Shown in pieces: positions 1-7,481 of a stretch of 64,000 bases of DNA (the stretch's first letter is position 1; each line of letters begins with the position of its first letter). The DNA lies in the NCBI RefSeq assembly GCF_041262585.1, contig NZ_JBGCBZ010000022.1:1-64000 (forward strand). The letters are read 5' to 3'. A model generated the notes under the pieces. It was not told the DNA's origin. It saw nothing but the letters and a program-made list of their open reading frames with translations, and made no database searches. This DNA is from JAOEGB01 sp041262585. GTDB taxonomy: Bacteria; Actinomycetota; Actinomycetes; Streptosporangiales; Streptosporangiaceae. The position numbers and the translations under genes are program-made.

Positions 1-280
1 CAACGGGGAACTGCGGGGGGCGACTCATCATGCGTCTCTCTTCCAGGCTCAGGAGACCCAACTAACTCCTGCGCCACTAAGTCTGACGCGCGACACACCC
101 ACCTCGGCAGAAAAGGCCGCTACGCCGGAAGATTCCGAACCTGAGCAGAAAACAGCGCAACGCTGACCACGGTGAACCTCGCACAGATCCTGCTGAAGCG
201 CGCACGGGCTTTGCTCCAGCACGCATTGGGCTCTGTTGAATCGCACCCGCGACCGAGCGCCGGGGGCGAGCTCATCGACC

Positions 281-379
281 AGGGGCATACCGCCCTGCTA
301 CTTCCAGGGCTACCTCAACAGGGCGGTCGAGTCCGGCCAGCGGGCGGCCGACGAGGTGATCGTGGCACTGCGCCGCTGA
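281..379 (+). pseudogene. C-terminal remnant of a flavin amine oxidase
   Basis: The frame ending at the TGA at 377-379 reads YFQGYLNRAVESGQRAADEV followed by IVALRR and a stop. This matches the conserved C-terminal helix of flavin monoamine/putrescine oxidases (G-Y-x-N-x-A-V-x-S-G-x-R-A-A-x-E-V), which closes the FAD site. Nothing upstream in the window carries the rest of the enzyme (no Rossmann GxGxxG), so only the last ~30 residues survive. The family call rests on one motif and on memory of the family. Sequence 1-280 shows no supportable gene. Confidence 0.45.
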
Positions 380-460
380 CGGCCGGCGCCGCGGAAAGCT
401 CAGCCGCTGAAGCTCAGCCGCTGAAGCCCCGTCGCTGAAGTGCCGCGTCGTTGACCGTGG

Positions 461-691
461 TCAGCGCGCCGCGGTATGGCCGCCGCGGAAGCGGGTCTCG
501 TGGTCCCAGAGGTAGGCGCAGCGCGGGCACTGGACGTGCAGGAGGCTCCCGGTGGTGCCGAGGAGGTATCGCCAGTGGTCCCGGCAGTTCCGGCCCGCGC
601 CGCAGTCGCCGCAGTCCTTGTCGTCGAGGCATCGGGGGCAGGAAACCCAGGCGCGGCGGCCCCGGTCGGCGTGGGGGTCAATCGGCAGCAT
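461..691 (-). CDS. small zinc-ribbon-like protein, hypothetical
   Basis: 76-residue protein starting MLPIDPHADRGRRAW. It has an N-terminal CPRC followed by C-x2-C and C-x5-C spacings and a second CPRC near residue 53, a pattern expected of a small zinc ribbon or rubredoxin-like knuckle. The ATG at 691 lies inside the 3' end of the upstream reverse gene (stop 678-680), so the two are translationally coupled. I do not recognise a characterised homologue; function unknown. A longer N-terminal extension in this frame is low complexity and antisense to nothing useful, so the coupled start is preferred. Confidence 0.55.
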   Translation of the reverse strand: MLPIDPHADRGRRAWVSCPRCLDDKDCGDCGAGRNCRDHWRYLLGTTGSLLHVQCPRCAYLWDHETRFRGGHTAAR

Positions 692-926
692 GGCTGAAGT
701 CCCGCCGGGGGAGGACGCCCGCGTCGGCGAGCATGGCGTACGTGTTGCGCTGGTGCTCGTCGAGCTCCGAGTAGAGCAGGTCGTAGGCCTCCTGCTCGGA
801 CCGCAGCGCGGCCGCCGGGTCCCAGTGCGGGCCGATTCCGGCGACCACGGCGGCCCTCCGCCGAGCCTCCTCGAGGGCGAGGTCGATCTCGAAGACGGCG
901 TGGTCGCCGCCACTCTCTTGGTCCAT
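678..926 (-). CDS. small acidic conserved protein (DUF6400-like)
   Basis: 82 residues beginning MDQESGGDHAVFEIDLALEE. It is helical and acidic, with the pattern E-I-D-L-x-x-E-E-A-R-R-R near the start, a central D-P-x-A-A-x-R-x-E-x-E-A-Y-x-L-L-Y-S-x-L-D and a C-terminal L-x-x-A-G-V-L-P. This resembles short actinobacterial proteins I recall as DUF6400; the family name is unverified. It is the first gene of a two-gene reverse unit with the zinc-ribbon gene and is divergent from fmdB. The start at 926 is chosen because the residues before it look non-coding. Function unknown. Confidence 0.6.
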   Translation of the reverse strand: MDQESGGDHAVFEIDLALEEARRRAAVVAGIGPHWDPAAALRSEQEAYDLLYSELDEHQRNTYAMLADAGVLPRRDFSHAAD

Positions 927-1032
927 TGCCACTGTCCTGGGGAAGAGTTTTGCGGGGCCTATGCACCTTATATGGCTTTTGTCCGAATAGCTGGACGGCG
1001 GGCGGGCACGGAGCGCTGAACGGGGAGGTGCC
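927..1032. promoter_or_regulatory. divergent intergenic region with AT-rich core
   Basis: 106 bp separating the small reverse unit (678-926) from fmdB. An AT-rich core around 958-985 (cttatatggc) stands out from the GC-rich surroundings and could hold a -10 for the reverse unit. The bases gggaggtg at 1022-1029 serve as ribosome binding site for fmdB. No clear operator was identified. Confidence 0.35.
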
Positions 1033-1254
1033 ATGGCCACCTACGAGTACGTCTGTTCGGGCTGCGGGCCGTACGACGTGGCCCTGCCCATGGGCGGCGC
1101 GACGCCGTACCGCGACTGCCCAGAGTGCGGCGGGCCGGCCCGCAGGATCTTCTCCGCCCCGAGCCTGTCCCGCGTGGGCCGGGCGCTGGCGGAGGCGCTC
1201 GACAGAGAGGAGCGCAGCCGGGACACGCCCGAGGTCGTCAGGGACGTCCACTGA
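1033..1254 (+). CDS. fmdB: FmdB-like zinc ribbon protein
   Basis: 73 residues, start MATYEYVCSGCGPYDVALPM, with two CxxC pairs (C-S-G-C and C-P-E-C) forming the zinc ribbon of the FmdB/CxxC-CxxC-SSSS family. It sits 37 bp upstream of the formamidase gene. The family was named from the formamidase operon of Methylophilus methylotrophus, where FmdB was proposed to regulate formamidase. A good ribosome binding site lies just before the ATG. The C-terminal third is charged and poorly conserved. A regulatory or metal-handling role for formamidase is inferred from adjacency. Confidence 0.85.
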   Translation: MATYEYVCSGCGPYDVALPMGGATPYRDCPECGGPARRIFSAPSLSRVGRALAEALDREERSRDTPEVVRDVH

Positions 1255-1291
1255 CGACATCCAGCGAGGGAGGACAGTAAGGGAGGCTGCC

Positions 1292-2569
1292 ATGCCGCAG
1301 GTCGCGTTCAGCGTGGACCAGTCGAAGTCCATGCGGGACCAGGACGTCCCCGGCCACAACAGGTGGCATCCCGACATCCCGGCTGTGGCGTCGGTACGGC
1401 CCGGCGACGAGTTCCGGCTGGAATGCCGTGACTGGACCGACGCGCAGATCGGGAACAACGACTCCGCCAACGACGTGCGGGACATCGACCTGACGCTGCC
1501 ACACATGCTGAGTGGCCCCGTGGCCATTGAGGGCGCGGAGCCCGGCGATCTTCTGGTCGTCGACATCCTGGACATCGGCCCGGTCCCACAGCAGACCGGC
1601 CCACAGCAGACCGGCCCCCAGCAGACCAGGGACGTGCCGGGGCAGGGGTGGGGCTACACGGGGGTGTTCGCCAAGGTCAACGGCGGCGGCTTCCTGACCG
1701 ATCACTTCCCGGACGCCTACAAGGCCGTCTGGGACTTCCACGGCGTCCAGACGACTTCCCGCCACCTGCCGGGCGTCCGGTTCACGGGGATCACCCATCC
1801 CGGCCTGTTCGGCACGGCGCCTTCGGAGGACCTGCTCGCGACGTGGAACCGGCGGGAGCGGGCACTGATCGACACCGATCCCCAGCGCGTACCGCCTCTC
1901 GGCCTGCCGCCGGAGCCGGGCAACGCCCTGGCCGGCACGGCGACCGGCGAGGTGGCCGACCGGATCGCCCGGGAGGGCGCCCGGACGGTCCCGCCACGCG
2001 AGAACGGTGGGAACCAGGACATCAAGAACTTCACTCGTGGCGCGCGGGTGCTCTGCCCGGTGTTCGTGAAGGACGCCAAGCTGTCGGCGGGCGATCTCCA
2101 TTACAGCCAGGGCGACGGCGAGATCACCTTCTGCGGCGCGATCGAGATGGGCGGGTTCATCGACTTCCACGTCGACCTCGTCAAGGGCGGCATGGAGAAG
2201 TACGGCGTGACCACCAATCCGGTCTTCATGCCAGGCAACGTCAAGCCGCGCTACTCGGAGTTCATGTCCTTCATCGGCATCTCGGTCGACCACGACAGCG
2301 GAACCAACCATTACCTGGACGCCACGGTGGCCTACCGGAGGGCCTGCCTCAACGCCATCGAGTACCTCAAGAAGTGGGGCTACACCGGCGAGCAGGCCTA
2401 CCTGCTCCTGGGCTCGGCGCCGATCGAGGGCCGGATCAGCGGGATCGTGGACATTCCCAACGCCTGCTGCTCGCTCTACATCCCGACGGCGATCTTCGAC
2501 TTCGACGTACGGCCCGGCGCGGCGGGGCCCGTGGCCAAGGACCGGGGTCAGTGCGCGGTGACCTCGTAA
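1292..2569 (+). CDS. fmdA: formamidase
   Basis: 425 residues, of the acetamidase/formamidase (FmdA_AmdA) family, which hydrolyses formamide to formate and ammonia in the cytoplasm. Family signatures include G-N-N-D-S-A-N-D-V near residue 50, W-G-Y-T-G-V-F-A-K-V-N-G-G-G-F-L after the repeat, and G-I-T-H-P-G-L-F-G-T-A-P. Start ATG 1292 is preceded by gggagg at 1281-1286; an upstream in-frame extension is rejected because it overlaps fmdB. The enzyme carries an odd insertion: three copies of P-Q-Q-T-G/R (15 bp units at 1586-1630) between the I-G-P-V strand and D-V-P-G-Q-G-W, where the usual family sequence, as I recall it, has one. Together with fmdB it forms a nitrogen-scavenging pair. Confidence 0.93.
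   Translation: MPQVAFSVDQSKSMRDQDVPGHNRWHPDIPAVASVRPGDEFRLECRDWTDAQIGNNDSANDVRDIDLTLPHMLSGPVAIEGAEPGDLLVVDILDIGPVPQQTGPQQTGPQQTRDVPGQGWGYTGVFAKVNGGGFLTDHFPDAYKAVWDFHGVQTTSRHLPGVRFTGITHPGLFGTAPSEDLLATWNRRERALIDTDPQRVPPLGLPPEPGNALAGTATGEVADRIAREGARTVPPRENGGNQDIKNFTRGARVLCPVFVKDAKLSAGDLHYSQGDGEITFCGAIEMGGFIDFHVDLVKGGMEKYGVTTNPVFMPGNVKPRYSEFMSFIGISVDHDSGTNHYLDATVAYRRACLNAIEYLKKWGYTGEQAYLLLGSAPIEGRISGIVDIPNACCSLYIPTAIFDFDVRPGAAGPVAKDRGQCAVTS
1586..1630 (+). repeat. 15 bp x3 in-frame tandem repeat in fmdA
   Basis: Three consecutive 15 bp units, CCA CAG CAG ACC GGC twice exactly, then CCC CAG CAG ACC AGG, encoding (PQQTG)2-PQQTR. The reading frame is kept. The insertion falls in a loop between conserved blocks of formamidase. 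Confidence 0.9.
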
Positions 2570-2630
2570 CCCACAGCACCCCCCGAGCAACCCCCGCGGC
2601 ACCTACAGCGCGCGCAACCGCACAACGCCG

Positions 2631-2658
2631 GTAGATCACAATGAGTAGATCACAGTGA
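2631..2658 (+). repeat. 14 bp direct repeat upstream of the molybdenum hydroxylase operon
   Basis: Two adjacent copies, GTAGATCACAATGA and GTAGATCACAGTGA, differing at one position, 43 bp before the start of the Fe-S subunit gene. The placement suits a regulator binding site or promoter element, but no regulator gene is adjacent. It lies in the 132 bp gap after fmdA. Confidence 0.6.
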
Positions 2659-2701
2659 AAGGGACGCATGCGGTGAAGAGGCGAAGGGTACGGCAGCGCC
2701 C

Positions 2702-3289
2702 ATGAGAGGGCCCGTGAGAGGCGAAGACAACAACGGACCGGCCTTTCCGGCCCCCGTCACGGCGGACATCCGGCTGTCCGTCAACGGGGACGAGCATCCG
2801 GTCACCGTGGACACCCGTGAGACGCTGCTCGACACGCTGCGCGAGCATCTCGGCCTCACCGGGGCCAAGAAGGGGTGCGACCACGGCCAGTGCGGCGCGT
2901 GCACGGTGCTGGTGGACGGCCGGCGGGCGAAGGCCTGCCTGACGCTGACGGTGTCGGTGGACGACCGGGAGATCACCACGGTCGAGGGGCTCGCCCGAGA
3001 CGGCGTCCCGCATCCGCTGCAGGCGGCGTTCGTCGAGCAGGACGCCTTCCAGTGCGGCTACTGCACGCCCGGGCAGCTCTGCTCGGCCGTCGGCATGCTG
3101 GCCGAGTTCGCCGCGGGCTGGCCCAGCTCCGTGACGCTCGGCGCCGTGAGCCCGGGGGGCGTCGCCCCCGGCGTGGACGGCCGGCCGCCGCTCGGCGACG
3201 ACGAGATCCGCGAGCGGATGAGCGGCAACCTGTGCCGCTGCGGCGCCTATCCCAACATCGTCGCGGCCATCCGGCAGGTGGCGCCGTGA
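2702..3289 (+). CDS. yagT: molybdenum hydroxylase, [2Fe-2S] subunit
   Basis: 195 residues. An N-terminal plant-type ferredoxin domain has the cysteine set C59-x4-C64-x2-C67 and C79. A C-terminal 2Fe-2S domain has C118-x2-C121 and C178-x-C180 (C-R-C-G-A-Y). This is the small electron-transfer subunit of xanthine dehydrogenase/aldehyde oxidoreductase enzymes. Unlike E. coli PaoA it shows no obvious Tat leader: the N-terminus is short and lacks a twin-arginine motif, so the complex is probably cytoplasmic. A Gly/Pro/Val-rich insert (about 142-164) separates the two helices of the C-terminal domain. The stop overlaps the GTG of the next gene. Confidence 0.9.
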   Translation: MRGPVRGEDNNGPAFPAPVTADIRLSVNGDEHPVTVDTRETLLDTLREHLGLTGAKKGCDHGQCGACTVLVDGRRAKACLTLTVSVDDREITTVEGLARDGVPHPLQAAFVEQDAFQCGYCTPGQLCSAVGMLAEFAAGWPSSVTLGAVSPGGVAPGVDGRPPLGDDEIRERMSGNLCRCGAYPNIVAAIRQVAP

Positions 3290-4281
3290 GGCCGTTCGTC
3301 TACCAGCGTGCCGCCGACGTCCCGTCGGCCGTCATGGCCTGCACCGGGCAGGCCATGTATCTCGGCGGCGGCACGAACCTGGTCGATCTCATGCGTCTCG
3401 GCGTGGCCGCGCCCGAGGTCCTCGTGGACGTCACGCGCGTGCCGTTCGACACGATCGAGGAGACCCCCGGAGGGGGCCTGCTCATCGGCGCGGGCTTGCG
3501 CAACAGCGACCTGGCCGCCCACCCACTGGTGCTGCGGAATTACCCGATGCTGGCCCAGGCGGTGGTGGCGGGGGGCTCCGGCCAGATCCGCAACATGGCG
3601 ACCGTCGCCGGGAACCTGTTGCAGCGCACCCGCTGCTCCTACTTCCAGGACATCACCAAACCCTGCAACAAGCGGGTGCCGGGCTCCGGCTGCCCGGCCC
3701 GCGAGGGCGACCATCGCAATCTGGCGATCCTCGGCCACTCGGAGGCCTGCGTGGCCACCCACCCCTCCGACATGGCCGTTCCCCTGGCCGCGCTCGGCGC
3801 GGTGGTCCACGTCGAGGGGCGCGGCGGGCCGCGTGAGATCCCGATGCCGGGCTTCCACCGGCTGCCGGGCGACGAGCCGGACCGCGACACCGTGCTGGAG
3901 CCCGGCGACCTGGTGACCGCGGTCGAGCTGCCCGCCCTGCCGTTCGCGGCCAGGTCCCGCTACCGCAAGGTCCGCGACCGGGCGTCGTTCGCGTTCGCGG
4001 TCGTGTCGGTGGCGGTGGCCCTGGACATGGCCGACGGCGTGGTGCGGGACTGCCGGATCGCGCTGGGCGGCGTCGCCCACGCGCCGTGGCGCGCCGAGCG
4101 GGCCGAGGCGGCGCTGCGCGGCGCGCCCGCCACCGCCGGGGAGTTCGCGCGGGCCGCCGAGGCCGAGCTGGCCCAGGCGAGCCCCCTGCCGCGGAACGCC
4201 TTCAAGGTGCCGCTCGCCCGCAACGTGCTGGTCCGCACCCTGCTCGATCTCATGATCCATGACAACGGGGAGGCGTCATGA
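3286..4281 (+). CDS. yagS: molybdenum hydroxylase, FAD subunit with extra Fe-S site
   Basis: 331 residues, starting at the GTG that overlaps the previous stop (GTGA). The FAD-binding motifs Y-L-G-G-G-T-N-L near residue 25 and G-G-S-G-Q-I-R-N-M-A-T-V-A-G-N at 97-110 identify a CO-dehydrogenase-type flavoprotein subunit. It also has four cysteines, C117, C127, C136 and C155, in the arrangement that holds an additional [4Fe-4S] cluster in E. coli YagS/PaoB. This points to an aldehyde oxidoreductase of the Pao type rather than classical xanthine dehydrogenase; the substrate is not visible from sequence. Confidence 0.9.
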   Translation: MRPFVYQRAADVPSAVMACTGQAMYLGGGTNLVDLMRLGVAAPEVLVDVTRVPFDTIEETPGGGLLIGAGLRNSDLAAHPLVLRNYPMLAQAVVAGGSGQIRNMATVAGNLLQRTRCSYFQDITKPCNKRVPGSGCPAREGDHRNLAILGHSEACVATHPSDMAVPLAALGAVVHVEGRGGPREIPMPGFHRLPGDEPDRDTVLEPGDLVTAVELPALPFAARSRYRKVRDRASFAFAVVSVAVALDMADGVVRDCRIALGGVAHAPWRAERAEAALRGAPATAGEFARAAEAELAQASPLPRNAFKVPLARNVLVRTLLDLMIHDNGEAS

Positions 4282-6380
4282 CGACCGTGGCCATGCCGAA
4301 CGTCGGCTCGGCGCTCGACCGGGTCGACGGCCTGGAGAAGGTGACGGGCCGGGCCAGGTACGCCTATGAGAACTTCCCGGCCGACCTCGCCTACGCCGTG
4401 CCGGTGCAGGCCACGATCGCCAGGGGCGAGATCAGCGCGGTCGACGTGGACGCCGTGCTTCAGCTTCCCGGCGTCATCGCGGCGATCTGGCACGCGAACG
4501 CGCCACGGCTGGCTCCCCGCAACGGCGACCCCGAGCTGGCCGTTCTCCAGTCGCCCCGGGTCGCCTACCGGGGGCAGTACGTGGCCGTCGTGGTGGCCGA
4601 GACGCTGGAGAGCGCGAGCGAGGCCGCCAGGCTCCTGCGCGTGCGGTACGACGCGGACGAGCACGACGTCGAGCTGCGCCCCGGCCATCCCGGGCTCTAC
4701 CGGCCCGACCACGTCAACCCGTACTTCCCGACGGACACCGAGCAGGGGGATCCCGACGCCGCTCTGGCGGCGGCTCCGGTCGTGGTCGACGCGACCTACA
4801 GCACCCCGGCCGAGCACAACAACCCGATGGAGCCGCACGCCACGGTCGCCGTGTGGGACGCCGAGGGGCTCACGCTGTACGACTCCACCCAGGGCGTGTC
4901 GAACATCCGCGGCGCGCTCGCGCCGCTGTTCGGCCTGCCGCCCGGCAGCGTCCGGGTGATCTCCCCGCACGTCGGCGGCGGCTTCGGCGCCAAGGCCAGG
5001 GCCCACCCGCACGTGGTCCTCGCCGCGCTCGCCGCCAAGCAGGTCGGGCGACCCGTCAAGCTGGCGGTGACCCGCCAGCAGATGTTCGCGGTCACCGGTT
5101 ACCGCACCCCGACGATCCAGCGCGTACGGCTCGGCGCGGACGCGGACGGGCGGCTGACCGCCATCGTGCACGAGGCGATCGAGCAGAGCTCCACCGTCGC
5201 GGAGTTCGCCGAGCAGACCACCGTGCCGACCCGGATGATGTACGCGGCGCCGCACCGGCGCACCACCCACCGGCTGGTACGGCTCGACGTCCCGACGCCC
5301 TCCTGGATGCGCGCGCCGGGGGAGGCCCCGGGGATGTACGCGCTGGAGTCGGCGATGGACGAGCTGGCGATCGCGTGCCGGATCGACCCCATCGAGCTGC
5401 GGATCCGCAACGAGCCGGACGTCGACCCCGAGAGCGGCCGGCCGTTCAGCTCGCGGAACCTGGTGGCCTGCCTCCGCGAGGGGGCCCGCCGGTTCGGCTG
5501 GGCAGGCCGCGACCCCGAGCCGGGGATTCGCCGTGAGGGCAGGCTGCTGGTCGGCACCGGAGTGGCGGCGTCCACCTTCCCGGTCTACCGGATGCCGTCC
5601 CAGGCCACCGCGCGGGCGGAGCCCGGCGGCGGGTTCACCGTCCGGATCGCCGCCGCCGACATCGGCACGGGGGCCCGGACCGTGCTCACCCAGATCGCGG
5701 CCGACGCGCTGGACGCCCCGATGGACCGCGTCCGGGTGGAGATCGGCGACAGCGCGCTGCCTCCGGCCTGGGTCGCGGGCGGCTCGGCGGGCACCGCGTC
5801 GTGGGGCACCGCGGTCGTCCGGGCGTGCGAGGCCCTGATGGACGCGCTCCACGGCCGCGCGGACGACGTGCCGCCGGAGGGCCTGGAGGCGAGCGCCGAC
5901 ACCACCCAGGAGGTCCGCGCGCAGCGGCGGTTCGCCCAGCACGCGTTCGGCGCCCAGTTCGCCGAGGTCGCCGTGGACATGGACACTGGGGAGGCCCGGG
6001 TGCGCAGGCTCCTCGGCGTGTTCGCGGCGGGCCGCATCCTCAACCCCAAGACCGCGCGGTCGCAGCTCATCGGTGGCATGACCATGGGCTTGTCCATGGC
6101 CCTGCTGGAGGAGAGCGTCATGGACCACGAGTTCGGCGACTACCTCAACCACGACTTCGCCCAATATCACGTCGCCGCCTCCGCGGACGTCCGCGACATC
6201 GACGCGGTGTGGATCGAGGAGGACGACCCCGGCCTCAACCCGATGGGGTCGAAGGGCATCGGCGAGATCGGCATCGTCGGCACGGCCGCGGCGATCGCCA
6301 ACGCGGTGCATCACGCCACCGGCATCCGAGTCCGCGACCTGCCGATCCGCCTGGACAAGATCGTTCATGGGGCCATTTGA
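4278..6380 (+). CDS. yagR: molybdenum hydroxylase, molybdopterin subunit
   Basis: 700 residues, catalytic large subunit with aldehyde-oxidase a/b-hammerhead and Mo-binding domains. Visible cofactor motifs are G-G-G-F-G-A-K-A near 233, A-P-G-E-A-P-G-M near 344, and the C-terminal G-S-K-G-I-G-E near 660, whose Glu is the catalytic base in this family. The ATG overlaps the previous stop (ATGA), so the three subunits are coupled. No dedicated XdhC/MocA-type maturation gene follows, so maturation must be supplied elsewhere. Likely oxidises an aldehyde or N-heterocycle; specificity unresolved. Confidence 0.92.
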   Translation: MTTVAMPNVGSALDRVDGLEKVTGRARYAYENFPADLAYAVPVQATIARGEISAVDVDAVLQLPGVIAAIWHANAPRLAPRNGDPELAVLQSPRVAYRGQYVAVVVAETLESASEAARLLRVRYDADEHDVELRPGHPGLYRPDHVNPYFPTDTEQGDPDAALAAAPVVVDATYSTPAEHNNPMEPHATVAVWDAEGLTLYDSTQGVSNIRGALAPLFGLPPGSVRVISPHVGGGFGAKARAHPHVVLAALAAKQVGRPVKLAVTRQQMFAVTGYRTPTIQRVRLGADADGRLTAIVHEAIEQSSTVAEFAEQTTVPTRMMYAAPHRRTTHRLVRLDVPTPSWMRAPGEAPGMYALESAMDELAIACRIDPIELRIRNEPDVDPESGRPFSSRNLVACLREGARRFGWAGRDPEPGIRREGRLLVGTGVAASTFPVYRMPSQATARAEPGGGFTVRIAAADIGTGARTVLTQIAADALDAPMDRVRVEIGDSALPPAWVAGGSAGTASWGTAVVRACEALMDALHGRADDVPPEGLEASADTTQEVRAQRRFAQHAFGAQFAEVAVDMDTGEARVRRLLGVFAAGRILNPKTARSQLIGGMTMGLSMALLEESVMDHEFGDYLNHDFAQYHVAASADVRDIDAVWIEEDDPGLNPMGSKGIGEIGIVGTAAAIANAVHHATGIRVRDLPIRLDKIVHGAI

Positions 6381-6455
6381 GCTGTCTCGCATAGGAAAGG
6401 GCGGTTTGGGCACCGAGAGGTTAGGGCTGATCGCCCCCTGTCGATGGGAGAACTC

Positions 6456-6680
6456 ATGGCTGTTACAGCTGATCTGGCCAAGCTGCTCGACCGGAAGTAC
6501 GAGGATATGAGCCTGGCCGAACTGGTCAAGGCGCCTGTGGCGGCGCTGTCCGGCGTCAGCGAGGGCGACGCCGAGTTCCTCAAGAACGCTTTCAACATCA
6601 AGACGATCGGCGACCTGGGCCGCAACAAGTTCTTCCGGGCGGCCACTGCGATCACCGATCTCGCGGACAGCATCAAGTAG
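6456..6680 (+). CDS. small helix-hairpin-helix-like protein
   Basis: 74 residues. The core A-L-S-G-V-S-E-G-D-A-E-F-L-K followed by A-F-N-I-K-T-I-G-D-L-G-R resembles a helix-hairpin-helix/SAM-like fold (x-L-x-G-V-x-x-x-x-A-x-x-L-x-x-x-x-I-x-T-I-x-D-L) as in DUF4332 proteins. Start ATG 6456 is favoured over 6444 because gggag at 6446-6450 gives it a Shine-Dalgarno at good distance. The gene stands alone after the molybdenum hydroxylase operon. Function unknown. Confidence 0.75.
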   Translation: MAVTADLAKLLDRKYEDMSLAELVKAPVAALSGVSEGDAEFLKNAFNIKTIGDLGRNKFFRAATAITDLADSIK

Positions 6681-6688
6681 ACGGTCCA

Positions 6689-7021
6689 TTAGTTGGCCCA
6701 GTAGACGGTGCGGTCCCACGGGCTCGCCTCAGGAGGGGAGCCCGTGGGACACACGGGTTTCAGAACGCCCTGGTAGAGGGCCCACTCGCCGTTGGCCAGC
6801 GAGGAGATGTCCTGCCCGCCGCCGGTGTCGGTGGTCGTCTCCAGCGTCACGCCGGGATGAAGAAGCCGTGGTTGGTCGCGTTGGCCCCAGGTGCCCGCGG
6901 CGACCTGGTTGGAGTTGATGGTGTGGAACCGCACGCCGTCGAGGTAGAACCGGAGCTGCTCCGGGCTGATGCTGCGATCCCACTCCATCGTGTAGGTGTG
7001 GAAGGCCGCCTGGCAGCACCA
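6689..7021 (-). pseudogene. decayed GH16-CBM6 beta-1,3-glucanase
   Basis: Reverse-strand remnant. Reading from 7020 down, one frame gives F-H-T-Y-T-M-E-W-D-R-S-I and F-Y-L-D-G-V-R-F-H-T-I, the strand-and-active-cleft motif of GH16 laminarinases. Near 6888 the frame shifts: N-A-T-N-H-G-F-F-I, the next GH16 block, is found in another frame. Immediately after it the first frame gives E-T-T-T-D-T-G-G-G-Q-D-I and A-N-G-E-W-A-L-Y, typical of a family 6 carbohydrate-binding module. The N-terminus with the catalytic E-x-D-x-x-E and the segment between GH16 and CBM6 are deleted. It ends at 6689. Confidence 0.7.
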
Positions 7022-7329
7022 CGGATGTCATGCAATGCTCGGGCGCGCTGGCGTCGGCCGGCATGAGCACGGTGGAGCTGGAGTTCGGGGCCGAGTTCTG
7101 CGCCGCCTTCAACCGTGGCGTGGCGCTCAACACCGCCAACTGGTACAGCCCGGCTTCCTACTACCCGGCCGCCACCCCGAAGAACGACTTCGCCGGGTTC
7201 TTCCACACCATCGGCATCGACCACCGCGCGTACGGCTTCGCCTACGACGACATCAACGACCAGAGCTCGGTCAAGATCCTGCCGAACAGCAACCCGCCGA
7301 GCCGCCTCACGATCGGTATCGGCTGGTAA
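7013..7329 (+). pseudogene. C-terminal remnant of a GH64 beta-1,3-glucanase
   Basis: The frame through the TAA at 7327-7329 reads T-T-D-V-M-Q-C-S-G-A-L-A, F-C-A-A-F-N-R-G-V-A, D-F-A-G-F-F-H-T-I-G-I-D-H-R-A-Y-G-F-A-Y-D-D and finally L-T-I-G-I-G-W. This is the C-terminal third of GH64 laminaripentaose-producing glucanases, ending exactly as that family does. The N-terminal two thirds are missing; the 5' edge abuts the 5' edge of the GH16 remnant at about 7013-7021, where the two genes point away from each other. An intact rho-independent hairpin (7353-7380) follows. Confidence 0.72.
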
Positions 7330-7352
7330 CCCCGGGGAATACATGAGGAGAC

Positions 7353-7380
7353 GACGGCCGGGCACGCCTGCCCGGCCGTC
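7353..7380 (+). terminator. rho-independent-type hairpin
   Basis: A perfect 12 bp stem (gacggccgggca / tgcccggccgtc) with a 4-base loop, 24 bp after the GH64 remnant stop. It has no strong U-tract, as is common in actinomycetes. It isolates the MurNAc locus from upstream transcription. Confidence 0.8.
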
Positions 7381-7393
7381 ACCGCATGCGCCG

Positions 7394-7421
7394 TTGTAGA
7401 AAATCTTCACGCTCTTATAGT
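7394..7421 (+). promoter_or_regulatory. candidate promoter of the kinase-nagZ-murR unit
   Basis: TTGTAG (7394-7399), 16 bp spacer, TATAGT (7416-7421): a fair -35/-10 pair in an otherwise GC-rich region. The start codon of the kinase follows at 7482. The spacer holds GAAAATCTTC, an imperfect palindrome that could be read by an RpiR-type regulator such as the murR product of the same unit; this operator suggestion is weak. Confidence 0.5.
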
Positions 7422-7481
7422 TTGTTGGAGGGTATCTGCGCCCACTGGCCGGGGGCGGCACAACCGGGGGAGGGGGCGGTC

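Noticed and set aside
172..438. Short forward frame near the window start
   Set aside because: Low-complexity translation; the amine oxidase tail is in another frame.
400..1575. Reverse open frame spanning the small genes and the fmdA start
   Set aside because: Overlaps better supported genes on both strands and has no recognisable domain.
3960..6719. A very long open frame on the reverse strand opposite the molybdenum hydroxylase
   Set aside because: It is an antisense by-product of GC-rich third positions; the forward frames have complete enzyme motifs and the reverse translation is low complexity and Arg/Gly/Asp-rich.
7030..7329. Treating the GH64 fragment as a short intact gene
   Set aside because: It begins in the middle of the GH64 fold with no signal peptide or catalytic residues, so it is a remnant.
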